DNA of 64,000 bases from Bacteriovoracaceae bacterium (GCA_024711325.1 JANJTC010000007.1:1-64000), one strand, 5' to 3'; counted from the stretch's first letter, positions 26,917 through 36,199 are shown. A program made the numbers and translations. Notes: a model not told the origin generated them from the sequence alone.

Positions 26917-27285
26917 TTAATAAGAGGGGCTTGGCATATGCTTACGTATGGCAAGCTCCAACATCAAGAAATTTGGTTTCATTAAAAGATCGGCTGCGCC
27001 TAAATCTCTGACTTCTCTTTTTAATTGTTCTGTTCCATGACCCGTGAAAAATATTATGGGCTGACTATGTCCGCGCTCTCGAGCGGCTTTCATAAATTTG
27101 AGACCATCCATTACTGGCATTTTAATATCTGAGACAACACAGTCAATTTGATTATCTTCTAAAATCTGCAAGGCCTCTTCTCCATTGCAAGCAATGTAAA
27201 TATTCCTAGCTTCATCCTCGAAGAGTTCTTTCATGCTTTCGGATAATTCAATTTCGTCGTCAATTAAGAGTAGGTTACCTTTCAT
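26917..27285 (-). CDS. Single-domain response regulator
   Basis: A 122-residue receiver domain with no output domain. Acidic pocket D9/D10, phospho-acceptor Asp53 in VVSDIKMP, Thr81 and Lys103 are all present, so it should be phosphorylated. No kinase gene is nearby. Stand-alone receivers act in phosphorelays, chemotaxis or by protein contact. AAGGTGA precedes the ATG. Confidence 0.92.
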   Translation of the reverse strand: MKGNLLLIDDEIELSESMKELFEDEARNIYIACNGEEALQILEDNQIDCVVSDIKMPVMDGLKFMKAARERGHSQPIIFFTGHGTEQLKREVRDLGAADLLMKPNFLMLELAIRKHMPSPSY

Positions 27286-27380
27286 ACTTTCACCTTGATA
27301 ACATTATATCCAAAAATTACGATTTCTTTATTATCCAGGGGGAATTTTAGTTGAACTTAAGGTAGCGATATTTGAGAAGT

Positions 27381-28436
27381 TTACTTCTTCTTCTTGACCA
27401 CTTTCTTTTTAGCTGTCTTAGGCTTGAATGATACAAAACGAATTTTATCCCCAACTCTGAGTTTTAGGCCAGCGGCAGTAACTCCGGAAATTTTATAACC
27501 ACCTGTTTTGAGTTTTACCACGCCACCCAAGGCCGACCTGAATATTCCTGAGGTTCTGGATATGATGAAAATCTCTGACTTGAAATTCTTATCACTAACT
27601 TCCTCAATTTCACCGACTGTACTTTCTTTAATCGCACGGATGTTATCAACTTCAGCAATCAGAACCGGGCCTGGTTCCAGGATTCCCACCAGACCGGAGA
27701 AACGAAATCCTTCCTGTTCCAGAATGCGTTTGGCAGGTTCTGTATTGGGATGAACCCTGCCTACAACAAACTGAGCATCTTCAGGTAGAAGATTGGTAAT
27801 AATGGGGTACTTCGGCATTAGCTCTTCAATGAAACGTTTATTTTTTACATAGAGATAATCTGCTGTAGGGAAATCGATTTTAAAAAAGTTCTTTCCGACG
27901 GCATCCCAGAAAGGTGAATGACCTGAATCATTCACCATACCTCGCATCTCGGCGATGACCTGGTCTTCAAAAAATCTTCTATTCTCGGCAATAAAAAGAA
28001 AGCGCGAGAGTGAAAGGAAGCGTCCATTTTGTGAATTCCTGAATTCAGGATGAAGATAAAGGGAACAGATCTCTGCAGGTCCATTGTGTATGAAATGAAA
28101 ATGAAGAGAGGTGACGTCATTTTTTACATGAATTGATTTTGATTCATGATGAGTTTTTTCCAAACGATAAAAATAATAGGGCTCAAATCCGCCGATCTTG
28201 GAGATGATGGCGCACACGCCGACAATTCTACCCGTGAAGAGTTCTTCCATGACAAAAAGATAATCCTCTCCGCCTGGACCTTCTTCACGATGTAAAAAGC
28301 TTCTTTCCGAAATCCGGATTCTTTTCTTCAGAACTTCCGGATCTTTAGGTAAAGACGTAAGACCATGCCCGGATTTCTCCAGGAGTTCCATCAGGCCATC
28401 CAAATCTTTCTGATCAATCGGACGGATTATAAACAT
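27381..28436 (-). CDS. astA: Arginine N-succinyltransferase
   Basis: A 351-residue AstA, GNAT-fold, adding succinyl-CoA to arginine. Typical segments are IRPIDQKDLDGL at the start, EICSLYLHPEFR with the acyl-CoA site, and MRG...GHSPFWDAVGKNFF. The start at 28436 (MFIIRP) follows the aminotransferase stop by 1 base. The C-terminus ends in a lysine-rich tail (KTAKKKVVKKKK) that normal AstA lacks. AstB and AstE are not in this window. Confidence 0.9.
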   Translation of the reverse strand: MFIIRPIDQKDLDGLMELLEKSGHGLTSLPKDPEVLKKRIRISERSFLHREEGPGGEDYLFVMEELFTGRIVGVCAIISKIGGFEPYYFYRLEKTHHESKSIHVKNDVTSLHFHFIHNGPAEICSLYLHPEFRNSQNGRFLSLSRFLFIAENRRFFEDQVIAEMRGMVNDSGHSPFWDAVGKNFFKIDFPTADYLYVKNKRFIEELMPKYPIITNLLPEDAQFVVGRVHPNTEPAKRILEQEGFRFSGLVGILEPGPVLIAEVDNIRAIKESTVGEIEEVSDKNFKSEIFIISRTSGIFRSALGGVVKLKTGGYKISGVTAAGLKLRVGDKIRFVSFKPKTAKKKVVKKKK

Positions 28437-28437
28437 C

Positions 28438-29823
28438 TTATATCTCTGCCAAAGTCTTTTCGATAATCTCACACACTTCGTCGATGTGTTTTTCCTCTGT
28501 CGCCATGACTGGCATCAGAAAACGCACTCGGGTAGTCGGATGACCTGAGGCCATGAATGAAAGCACACCATTTTCAAATAGCTTCATGGTAAAGGCTTTT
28601 GATTTTGGTTCATCTCCGGCAAAAACGGTCATTGCCACCATGGCACCGATTCCATACGGACCAGATAGTTTTTCAGGGTTCTTCTTGGAAATTTTTTCTA
28701 AGTTTTGTTTAAATCGATTATGAAGCTTTTCAATCTTCCCGTTCTCACCTAGATACCCACCTTTTACGACGGAACTAATTACGTAGTGAGAGGCTGCAAT
28801 CTGGGCCGCTGACCCGGTAAATGTTTGTGACATAAGACCTGGTTTCGGTTTGTGATCATCAGTGAAGAGGGTGGCGCAAACTTGTGAGTTTTTACCAACA
28901 GTGACCACATCAACATGTTTATCAAGTTTAAAATGTTGAAAAGCAAAAAGTTCTGAAGTTCGGGCGAAAGTTTGAACCTCATCCACCATTACAGAAATAT
29001 TACTTTCCTTGCACACAGCAATCAAAGCTTCGAAGAATTCAGTATGGCCAACCCATGAACCATTTTCACCTTGAATAAGCTCCATGATGAACCCGGCATG
29101 ATGTCCTGGGAAACGCGTGATATACTTCTTCATCACCTTAACTGCAGCATCAATAGAACCTTGATGATTTTTGGCATCGTAGAATGGGATATAATCCACA
29201 TCAATAGTCTTCGGAAGACCAGCGCGATATGCAGCTTTATCTGTCACCCATGCCATTCCTAAAGTACGGCCGGCAAAACATTTTTCAAAAGCAAAAAATC
29301 TTGAAGCCGGTGAACGTTTCTGGAAAATAATTTTAAAAGCATTCTCATTGGCCATGGCACCGGAAGTTGATAAAAAGACGTTCTTAATTCCCGCTCCATA
29401 TTTACAAGCTTCGTGTGAAAAAATTTCCAATAGCTGAGCGGTATCTACATTTTGCTGAAGATGACCGTTCATCACGGTATTTGAAATGGCCCCATTGATT
29501 TGAGCTTCAATTACACCATGATGTGAATGGCCCATATAATGAACACCAATCCCTGTGATGAAATCATACTTAACTGATCCATCTGCCAACTCAACAAATG
29601 GACCATTACCAATTCCCGTTCCCAGATAATTATAAAAAAGGGCGCCACCACGAAAGCCGGCCACTTTTTTTAAAAGTGTATCATATGATTCTTTTAGTTC
29701 AGGATTTGCTGGCTTCACACCATTGATATGAGTTTGATGTTCTGTAAGTGCTTCTTGAATAAGTTTTTTTGCTTTTTCCAAACGAGGATCGTTGAAGAAA
29801 CCTTCAGCAATTGTTTTCGCCAT
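28438..29823 (-). CDS. Class III PLP-dependent aminotransferase (AstC- or lysine 6-aminotransferase-like)
   Basis: A 461-residue aminotransferase. Asp281 in VDEVQT binds the PLP pyridine and Lys311 in VGKNSQVC should form the Schiff base. The GK-x-x-QVC context resembles L-lysine 6-aminotransferase rather than the AstC/ArgD pattern (AKxLGGG), while gene order (next to astA) suggests succinylornithine as substrate. It is longer than AstC (about 400). GGAG precedes the ATG. It shares an operon with astA. Confidence 0.8.
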   Translation of the reverse strand: MAKTIAEGFFNDPRLEKAKKLIQEALTEHQTHINGVKPANPELKESYDTLLKKVAGFRGGALFYNYLGTGIGNGPFVELADGSVKYDFITGIGVHYMGHSHHGVIEAQINGAISNTVMNGHLQQNVDTAQLLEIFSHEACKYGAGIKNVFLSTSGAMANENAFKIIFQKRSPASRFFAFEKCFAGRTLGMAWVTDKAAYRAGLPKTIDVDYIPFYDAKNHQGSIDAAVKVMKKYITRFPGHHAGFIMELIQGENGSWVGHTEFFEALIAVCKESNISVMVDEVQTFARTSELFAFQHFKLDKHVDVVTVGKNSQVCATLFTDDHKPKPGLMSQTFTGSAAQIAASHYVISSVVKGGYLGENGKIEKLHNRFKQNLEKISKKNPEKLSGPYGIGAMVAMTVFAGDEPKSKAFTMKLFENGVLSFMASGHPTTRVRFLMPVMATEEKHIDEVCEIIEKTLAEI

Positions 29824-29975
29824 AAAATGCTCCAGAGGTGAATGATATGTAGAGTTTTCGGCAGTTTATGATGAAGACTTGAAGTTAATCAAGAGTAAAG
29901 GTCAGAGATCTTATTTGACTCTCTTAGTCTAGTTTATGAATTCAATATTCCCTCTTAAAACCCGATAGGTGAGTG

Positions 29976-30293
29976 ATGAACTCCTTATTATATCTCCTTT
30001 TATTTCTCTCATTCCAGGCCGTGGCCGCAGAACTTACGATTTCCGGTAAATTGAACGCTCCTTCTGATTGCTCTAAAAAGGCCATGATTTGGTTATCACT
30101 GGATAAAGAAAATTATAATGAGCGACTTCTTCTGATGCATACAGAAGTCCCTCAAAGTGGAAGTTTTAAATTTTATGTTAAAGCTGGAGCTTATCAAGTC
30201 CGTGCCTCAGATGAAGCCGGGTGTGAGTATTTAAAGAAAGTGCAACTTTCTGCTGAATCGATAGATTTGGAAGTCCAGATGGTGAAGAAATGA
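29976..30293 (+). CDS. Small secreted beta-rich protein, unknown
   Basis: A 105-residue exported protein with signal peptide ending AVAA and a mature domain that looks like one Ig/transthyretin-type beta-sandwich (GSFKFYVKAGAYQVRASD), with two cysteines that could pair. The ATG at 29976 follows AGGTGAG. It overlaps the next secreted-protein gene by 4 bases. Function unknown. Confidence 0.72.
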   Translation: MNSLLYLLLFLSFQAVAAELTISGKLNAPSDCSKKAMIWLSLDKENYNERLLLMHTEVPQSGSFKFYVKAGAYQVRASDEAGCEYLKKVQLSAESIDLEVQMVKK

Positions 30294-31234
30294 AAATCCT
30301 TCTTTTGATTTCTTCCTTGTTTCTTATCACCGAGGTATCTGCTGCAGGTCTTGGGCCTTGTCAGGGCAATACAATAAGAGTCTGGACACAAAGTGTAGGT
30401 TACGCCTGTGTTCCAAGATTTAATCCCGTACAGCAAGACCCTTTTTGTGCCTATCCTGGGCCTGGGGTCGTGAATCCTTTTCAAGGTTTTCCAGGACCCC
30501 TTTATCAGACTCAAATCATGCCTTGGTGGGCCTATCAGGGAAATCTCTATTATCCCAATGTAAGATATCCTGGAGTATGGAGCTACCCTGGAATAGAATC
30601 TCAGTATTATCCTGGTGAAGGTCAGGTTTTTGCGGCCAAACCTAACGTATATATAGATTCCGTTCATCAAAATAAGAAGTTCAGTTTCAGATTCATCTCC
30701 GAAAAGAAACCTCAATTCCTGGCCACAACACCTACTTTGGATAAGAATCTAGGCTGGTCTGGTAAAATTATAGAGAAAGATAAATTTGAAGTTGAAGATA
30801 TTTACTATGATTATCTTTTTTATGATCTTCGACTTCCCAAAGAGAAAATGCAGTTTACTAATGGAGTTTGCGCTACCCGAGAAGGTGCTATTGAATGGAT
30901 GCTAAAAGATCTTAAAGATATGAAGTACTCCGCTCTGTCACAACAAGATTTTGATGAGCATTGGCGAGTAAAAATTCCTGATTATCCTTATTATTGTATT
31001 TATCCACAATACAACCGTGAGCTCGATCCTATTATTCCAATCGAAATCAACCTTGAACAAACGACTTTTATCAGAAGCCTCTATGTCCTGATTCCTCATA
31101 AAAAAGAACCCGATGGGGAGGAGTATCAGGCCGTGCCTCTACCGACCAAGGACCCTTCAGAATTCCGTCCGGGGGCCAAAATTCAAAGGGAAAATATGTT
31201 CCGAGAATGGGGAGTTGCCTTCTTGGGTAACTGA
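30290..31234 (+). CDS. Secreted protein with Pro/Gly/Tyr-rich N-terminal part, unknown
   Basis: A 314-residue exported protein with signal peptide MKILLLISSLFLITEVSA. Residues ~30-110 are rich in P, G, Y and W (YPGPGVV, FPGPLY, RYPGVW), the rest is mixed alpha/beta with four later cysteines. The 4-base ATGA overlap with the upstream gene shows coupling. I do not recognise a family. Confidence 0.72.
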   Translation: MKILLLISSLFLITEVSAAGLGPCQGNTIRVWTQSVGYACVPRFNPVQQDPFCAYPGPGVVNPFQGFPGPLYQTQIMPWWAYQGNLYYPNVRYPGVWSYPGIESQYYPGEGQVFAAKPNVYIDSVHQNKKFSFRFISEKKPQFLATTPTLDKNLGWSGKIIEKDKFEVEDIYYDYLFYDLRLPKEKMQFTNGVCATREGAIEWMLKDLKDMKYSALSQQDFDEHWRVKIPDYPYYCIYPQYNRELDPIIPIEINLEQTTFIRSLYVLIPHKKEPDGEEYQAVPLPTKDPSEFRPGAKIQRENMFREWGVAFLGN

Positions 31235-31340
31235 TCGTTTTGCTTGGCGTTAGGGTCCATTTTATTGGCCTTGAGACTTAGGGTTATGATACCTATTTCC
31301 TTCACATTTTTTTTATTAAATGGTCACAGATGGAGTTCGT

Positions 31341-33383
31341 ATGAAGGTTGTGAAACACCATGATATCAAGAAAACTGACAAAGAAACTTTAAAGAAGTGG
31401 TTACACCTGATGATCCTGGGAAGGATGATTGATGAGCGTGCACCAAATTATTTGAAACAGGCCCTCGGTTGGTCTTATCACGCACCTTATGCTGGTCACG
31501 ATGCGATTCAATTGGCGATAGGCCAGGTTTTTGATCGTAAAACAGATCACATGTTCCCATATTATCGTGACATGCTGACTGCTCTTTCCGCTGGACTTAC
31601 AACTGAAGAAATTCTTCTCAATGGTATTTCCAAGGCGACTGATATTGCCTCTGGCGGACGTCACATGTCTAACCATTTTGCAAAGCCAGATTGGAATATC
31701 CATAACGTTTCTTCTTGTACAGGGAACCACACTTTACATGCAGTGGGTGTTGGTCGTGCGATGAAGACCTATAAGCATAAGGGTGTAGCGATCTCATCTC
31801 AGGGGGAATCTTCAGTTTCAGAAGGTTACTGTTACGAGGCCATCAATGGAGCTTCTAATGAAAAGCTTCCTGTCATCTTTGTATTTCAAGACAATGGTTA
31901 TGGTATTTCTGTTCCTAAATGTGATCAGACCGCTAATGAATTTGTCTGTGATAACTTCAGCGGGTTTAAAAATCTACAAATCATTAAGTGTGACGGAAAA
32001 GATGTTTTTGATTCGATGAATGCCATGATTTCAGCTCGTGACCATGCTATTAAAAATTCAGAACCGGTCATTGTACACGCTATGTGTGTACGAATTGGTA
32101 ACCACTCTAACTCAGACAACCATGAATGGTATCGGGATGAAAAAGAGCGAGCTGATGCAAAAGCGCAAGATCCTCTGCCGAAGTTTAAAGACGATCTATT
32201 GAAGGCCAAAATCTTTACACAAAAAGAAATTGAAAAATTGGAAGCTGAAGCAAAAGCTGAGCTTCTGGAAGCCCACGCTAAGGCGGTCAAAGCTCCAAAT
32301 CCAACTCCTGAGTCGATCTTCGATTTTGTTGTACCAGAGGCCTATATCCCTCAAAAATATGTTGATGGAACTCACAATGATACATCTGAACCTAAGAAGT
32401 TCATTGATGCTTTAAATGGAACGCTCAAAGCTGAATTCCGTCATAATCCTCATACTTATATCTGGGGTCAGGACATGGCGAACAAAGAAAAGGGCGGTAT
32501 TTTCAACGTTTCAAAAGGCATGCAACAGGAATTCGGAAAAGCGCGAGTTTTCAACGGACCGATTGCTGAAGATTATATTCTTGGTACTGCCAATGGTATG
32601 AGTCGTTTTGATCAGGAAAGAATTCGAATTGTAGTTGAAGGTGCCGAGTTTGCTGATTACTTCTGGCCTGCAATGGAACAGATGGTTGAGACTTCTCACG
32701 ATTACTGGAGAAGTAATGGTAAGTTTTCTCCAAACATCGTTGTTCGCCTGGCCTCAGGGGGTTATATCGGTGGCGGTCTATATCACTCTCAAAACTTAGA
32801 AGGCACGCTCACCACACTGCCGGGTATCCGGGTTGTGTGTCCGGCCTTTGCTGATGATGCTGCTGGTTTACTCAGAACTGCTATGCGCTCTCGTGGAACA
32901 ACTGTCTATCTTGAGCCAAAAACTCTTTATAATGCCAAATACGCGATGACCCCGATTCCAGAAGACTTTGAAGTTCCTTTTGGTAAGGCCCGCCTAAGAC
33001 GAGAAGGAAAAGATCTTTCTATCATCACTTATGGAAATACTGTTCACTTCTCTTTAGAAGCAGCAGAAATGCTGGCCAAAGAAGGCTTTGAAGTTGAGGT
33101 GCTGGACCTTAGATCGCTGAACCCGCTTGATCTTGATTCAATCGTAGCGACCGTTAAGAAAACTCACCGTGCTTTAGTTGTTCATGAAGATAAAGTTTTT
33201 GGTGGTTTTGGTGGAGAGCTAGTCGGACAAATTAATGAACACGCCTTTGAATATCTGGATGCTCCAGTGAAGCGTGTAGGTTCAACTTTCACGCCGGTTG
33301 GTTTCAACCGTATCCTTGAGCGTGCTGTGCTTCCAGACATGAATCGCATCTTGGTTGCGGCACGAGATCTTCTTAAGTATTAA
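31341..33383 (+). CDS. Fused alpha-beta 2-oxoacid (branched-chain type) dehydrogenase E1
   Basis: A 680-residue thiamine-diphosphate enzyme carrying E1 alpha (about 1-330) and E1 beta (about 350-680) in one chain. The ThDP site is GESSVSEG...NGAS followed by FQDNGYGIS; the beta half has AEDYILGTANGMS and GGYIGGG. It decarboxylates branched-chain 2-oxoacids or a related substrate. The ATG at 31341 has GGAG 6 bases upstream, unlike the codon at 31320. No E2/E3 genes are adjacent, so partners must lie elsewhere. A UUCG-loop terminator follows. Confidence 0.9.
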   Translation: MKVVKHHDIKKTDKETLKKWLHLMILGRMIDERAPNYLKQALGWSYHAPYAGHDAIQLAIGQVFDRKTDHMFPYYRDMLTALSAGLTTEEILLNGISKATDIASGGRHMSNHFAKPDWNIHNVSSCTGNHTLHAVGVGRAMKTYKHKGVAISSQGESSVSEGYCYEAINGASNEKLPVIFVFQDNGYGISVPKCDQTANEFVCDNFSGFKNLQIIKCDGKDVFDSMNAMISARDHAIKNSEPVIVHAMCVRIGNHSNSDNHEWYRDEKERADAKAQDPLPKFKDDLLKAKIFTQKEIEKLEAEAKAELLEAHAKAVKAPNPTPESIFDFVVPEAYIPQKYVDGTHNDTSEPKKFIDALNGTLKAEFRHNPHTYIWGQDMANKEKGGIFNVSKGMQQEFGKARVFNGPIAEDYILGTANGMSRFDQERIRIVVEGAEFADYFWPAMEQMVETSHDYWRSNGKFSPNIVVRLASGGYIGGGLYHSQNLEGTLTTLPGIRVVCPAFADDAAGLLRTAMRSRGTTVYLEPKTLYNAKYAMTPIPEDFEVPFGKARLRREGKDLSIITYGNTVHFSLEAAEMLAKEGFEVEVLDLRSLNPLDLDSIVATVKKTHRALVVHEDKVFGGFGGELVGQINEHAFEYLDAPVKRVGSTFTPVGFNRILERAVLPDMNRILVAARDLLKY

Positions 33384-33392
33384 TTAATTCCC

Positions 33393-33418
33393 AGGGGCCT
33401 TCGGGCCCCTTAATTTTT
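33393..33418 (+). terminator. Intrinsic terminator after the fused E1 gene
   Basis: AGGGGCC pairs with GGCCCCT around a TTCG tetraloop, then TAATTTTT follows. This is a textbook rho-independent terminator. Confidence 0.93.
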
Positions 33419-33475
33419 CAGCACTTACCAATCTATAAAATTTTTACACTGCATGGCGACGACGGTACTTTTCGG

Positions 33476-33483
33476 GTATAGTC
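33476..33483 (+). promoter_or_regulatory. Candidate -10 box shared by the two repeat-protein genes
   Basis: GTATAGTC lies 39 bases before the ATG of the first paralogue and the same octamer lies 40 bases before the second. The hexamer TATAGT resembles a -10 element. No convincing -35 was seen. Confidence 0.45.
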
Positions 33484-33514
33484 CGGCCACTTTTACTATT
33501 AAGGAGAGTGACCC

Positions 33515-34348
33515 ATGAAGAAGTACCTTATTGCGAGTCTGATGCTGGCCTCATTGAATGCCTTTTCACAATCCTATCTTATTTTAAGTAACGGCGTGAC
33601 TCTTACTACAGACAGGGCAGGTTTCATTTACGATTTTGGGCATTTCAATGTTCCTTATAAAGTCAAAATTAATGGTGGAAATTTTTTAGTGACGTCTAAG
33701 AAGCTTTCCACAATCGATAAGAATGGTCTGCTCTTTGAGAAAGATGTTGAAGTTGAGGAAATCAAAGGAAAAGGACTCAATTATTTTATCCGCGATGATA
33801 ATCGTTTGTTTACTATCGATGAGAATGGATTTGTTTATGAATATGAAGACGACATAAAAGTCTTTAAGAAAGCCCTGGGCTTTGGCGGAAATTATTTTAC
33901 CGTAAAACCTGAAAACAAAAAAATGAATGTAGATCTTTATACAGTTAACAACACCGGAAATTATTTTAAATTAAAGGTCGATGGTTTAAATCCTGCTGAT
34001 ATTACCTCTCATGGCGGTAGTTATTTCCAAACTAAAGAGGGGATTATTTATACCGTTTCTAAAGCAGGTTTTGTTTTTCCAAAAACTGAAATGAAAACAG
34101 GAGAAATCAAAAAGGCCGGTGGGAATTTCTTCATAGATTCAAATAATTTCCTCTACACTGTTTCGGAAGAGGGTCTTTTAATTCTACCCATTCTACCTGC
34201 AAATATCGTGGTTGCAGATATCGTGAAAATAGGTGCCAATTATATGCTTGATTCTTCCGGCAGAATTTTTGTCGTTGATCAGAATGGCGAAATGTTTGAA
34301 CGCACAGTGACTCATAATTTAAGTAGCGCAAAAATCCTTTCTCTTTAA
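33515..34348 (+). CDS. Secreted repeat protein, paralogue A (possible beta-propeller)
   Basis: A 277-residue exported protein with signal peptide MKKYLIASLMLASLNAFS. The mature part is seven copies of a ~35-residue repeat of the form GGNYF-x4-6-G-x-(L/I)YTV-x3-G-x-V, each likely two or three beta-strands, so a seven-bladed propeller or solenoid is plausible. The next gene is a paralogue of the same design. AAGGAG precedes the ATG. Function unknown; a surface or periplasmic binding role is inferred. Confidence 0.75.
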   Translation: MKKYLIASLMLASLNAFSQSYLILSNGVTLTTDRAGFIYDFGHFNVPYKVKINGGNFLVTSKKLSTIDKNGLLFEKDVEVEEIKGKGLNYFIRDDNRLFTIDENGFVYEYEDDIKVFKKALGFGGNYFTVKPENKKMNVDLYTVNNTGNYFKLKVDGLNPADITSHGGSYFQTKEGIIYTVSKAGFVFPKTEMKTGEIKKAGGNFFIDSNNFLYTVSEEGLLILPILPANIVVADIVKIGANYMLDSSGRIFVVDQNGEMFERTVTHNLSSAKILSL

Positions 34349-34355
34349 CGCATCT

Positions 34356-34373
34356 GGGGCCTTAATAGGCCCC
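34356..34373 (+). terminator. Hairpin after paralogue A
   Basis: GGGGCC pairs with GGCCCC around TTAATA. It resembles the terminator upstream at 33393 but lacks a long U-run. Confidence 0.65.
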
Positions 34374-34474
34374 GACTCCTCTTGTTACATCTTAAGGAAA
34401 CACAGAGCTATTCAAGCTCTTGGCCTGCCTTCGTTAATTTCACGCCGGACAATAGAAAAGAAAATGATACTTGA

Positions 34475-34482
34475 GTATAGTC
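34475..34482 (+). promoter_or_regulatory. Candidate -10 box of paralogue B
   Basis: The same GTATAGTC octamer as at 33476, 40 bases before the ATG at 34515, suggesting that the promoter was duplicated along with the gene. Confidence 0.45.
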
Positions 34483-34514
34483 GCTCTGCTTTTAATAAAA
34501 TCGAAGGAGATCGA

Positions 34515-35357
34515 ATGAAAAGTTTATTGCTGGCGACACTCGCAACTCTGTCATTGAATGCTTTCTCTCAATCTTATTTAATCATGGATAATGGTATTAC
34601 GATTACCACTGACAGCTCTGGTTACTCTTATGATTTCGGTCATTACGCTTTCCCTCAGAAAGTGACGTTAAAAGGTGGTCAGTACTTTGTTGAGGAAGGT
34701 GGAATACTCGCCACCATTGATGAAAAGGGACTTCTATTCAGAAAATATGAACTCATTCCTGAGAAGATAAAAGGCAAAGGCATAAACTACTTCTTATCTG
34801 AAGAAGGTTTCATGTACACAATAGACAGCAAGGGCTTTGTTAAAGTCACTGAAAATGCCCTTTATCAAAAAGCGATTAATTTTGGAGGGACATACTTCAC
34901 GGTTGCTGCCTCTGAAGAAGATCCTACGTTGATTGATCTGTATGTCGTGACTTCGGAAGGTATAGTTCAAAAAGCAGAAGTATCTGGCCTCAAGGTTAAA
35001 GATATCATTTCGTTTGGTGGAAATTACTTTATGAATAATCGCGGAATCGTGTACACCGTCGCGGCAGATGGAATGGTTAATGCTCGGGATGAAATGCGAG
35101 TAGGAATCATTAATAAAAAAGGCGGAAATTTCTTTGTGGACTCTTCTGGCTACTTCTTCACAGTTTCTGCCGTGACAGGGGAGCTTCAAATGCCTGCGCT
35201 ACCAATGAACCTGAGAGTGAATTCTATTCTGAAGATGGGGTCGAATTACTTCCTGGATCAGTCAGGGAAATTGTATGTGGTAGATAAACACGGCCAAGTT
35301 TTTGAAAGAGTCATGAGAGATCATGATTTCAGGAATGCACGGGTCATTTCGCTTTAA
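34515..35357 (+). CDS. Secreted repeat protein, paralogue B (possible beta-propeller)
   Basis: A 280-residue exported protein; the ATG at 34515 has GGAG 6 bases upstream and starts a signal peptide ending LNAFS, so a longer frame from 34464 is disfavoured. It shares the seven-repeat plan and the ending ...VISL/ILSL with paralogue A, at about half identity by eye. Both genes have their own promoter-like box and terminator, so they are independently expressed. Function unknown. Confidence 0.75.
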   Translation: MKSLLLATLATLSLNAFSQSYLIMDNGITITTDSSGYSYDFGHYAFPQKVTLKGGQYFVEEGGILATIDEKGLLFRKYELIPEKIKGKGINYFLSEEGFMYTIDSKGFVKVTENALYQKAINFGGTYFTVAASEEDPTLIDLYVVTSEGIVQKAEVSGLKVKDIISFGGNYFMNNRGIVYTVAADGMVNARDEMRVGIINKKGGNFFVDSSGYFFTVSAVTGELQMPALPMNLRVNSILKMGSNYFLDQSGKLYVVDKHGQVFERVMRDHDFRNARVISL

Positions 35358-35364
35358 TAAAATA

Positions 35365-35388
35365 AGGACCTCTGTAAGGGGGTCCTTG
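35365..35388. terminator. Bidirectional terminator
   Basis: AAGGACC (35365-35371) pairs with GGTCCTT (35382-35388). On the minus strand ATTTTATT follows, giving a good end for nrdR-nusB; on the plus strand it ends paralogue B. Confidence 0.8.
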
Positions 35389-35754
35389 TTATAAGGTTCT
35401 GAGATGAGGACCAATTGATTTAAACTCGGCCTTAAGTCCTGGAAAAGCATTTGATTCATCTATTACAATAATATCGTTTTCAGGACCAAGTTGATTTTTT
35501 AGAAGAGCAAGAAAGCTCTGGATTTCAGCAGATGAAGCTTGCTTGATGACCATCACAAACAAAGGCCGGTTGAAATTTTGGCCAATGATCACACGGCTAG
35601 AAACGTCTTTTGAGGTTTGAAGATTAGCCGTGAGTAGTCCATCCAGCAAATAATCAATTTCGCGGTAGTGGGGATTTTCCATATCCGTCTCATCTTTAGC
35701 GAGCCAGATTATCCCACGGGTCAGAGGAGTGACTTGATTAATCAGTTCATTCAT
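35389..35754 (-). CDS. Conserved-looking small protein downstream of nusB, unknown
   Basis: A 121-residue soluble protein without signal peptide. It overlaps the 3' end of nusB by 8 bases and is the last gene of nrdR-nusB before a terminator, so it is made with them. Its alternating alpha/beta pattern (RVIIGQN, PLFVMVIKQ, DIIVIDES) suggests a small Rossmann-like or PIN-sized fold, but I do not recognise it. Confidence 0.65.
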   Translation of the reverse strand: MNELINQVTPLTRGIIWLAKDETDMENPHYREIDYLLDGLLTANLQTSKDVSSRVIIGQNFNRPLFVMVIKQASSAEIQSFLALLKNQLGPENDIIVIDESNAFPGLKAEFKSIGPHLRTL

Positions 35755-36199
35755 TCCGGTTTAATTCTTGTTTAAACACATTATCCAGAATTCCATTCAG
35801 GAATCCTGCCGATTCTTTAGTCGAATATTTTTTACCTAATTCAATGGCCTCATTGATGACAACTTTACCCGGAACTTCCGGATGAAATTTAAGTTCATAA
35901 ATCGCCATAATGAAAATAGTATGCTCAATTTTTGAAATCCGCGAGAGCTTCCAGTTTTTAAGGTATTTAACCAGGATATCTTCCAGCTCCTGATGATTTT
36001 TAAGGATGCCTTTGATCATAGTTGCTACATAGGCCTGAGCCTCAGGGTGCAGATCAAGCGAGAGAGTTTGTTTGAACTCTTGAACACGATTGAAAATTTC
36101 TACTGTATCCAGTTCTTTCTTTTGATCTTTAAAAGCTGGAAGTTGGAAATGATAAAGGAATTGCAGGCAGAATTCACGTGCCTCACGCTTAATACTCAC
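35747..36199 (-). CDS. nusB: Transcription antitermination protein NusB
   Basis: A 150-residue all-helical protein. It starts MSIKREAREFCLQFLYHFQL, the usual NusB RNA-binding N-terminus, and contains AIYELKFHPEVPGKVVINEAIELGKKYSTKESAGFLNGILD, compare the family signature VVINEAVELAKxYs. NusB with NusE binds boxA in rRNA leaders to prevent termination. It overlaps nrdR by 11 bases. Confidence 0.95.
   Translation of the reverse strand: MSIKREAREFCLQFLYHFQLPAFKDQKKELDTVEIFNRVQEFKQTLSLDLHPEAQAYVATMIKGILKNHQELEDILVKYLKNWKLSRISKIEHTIFIMAIYELKFHPEVPGKVVINEAIELGKKYSTKESAGFLNGILDNVFKQELNRNE

Noticed and set aside
26776..26985. Plus frame across the end of the DUF1338 gene
   Set aside because: Shadow frame with no start signal.
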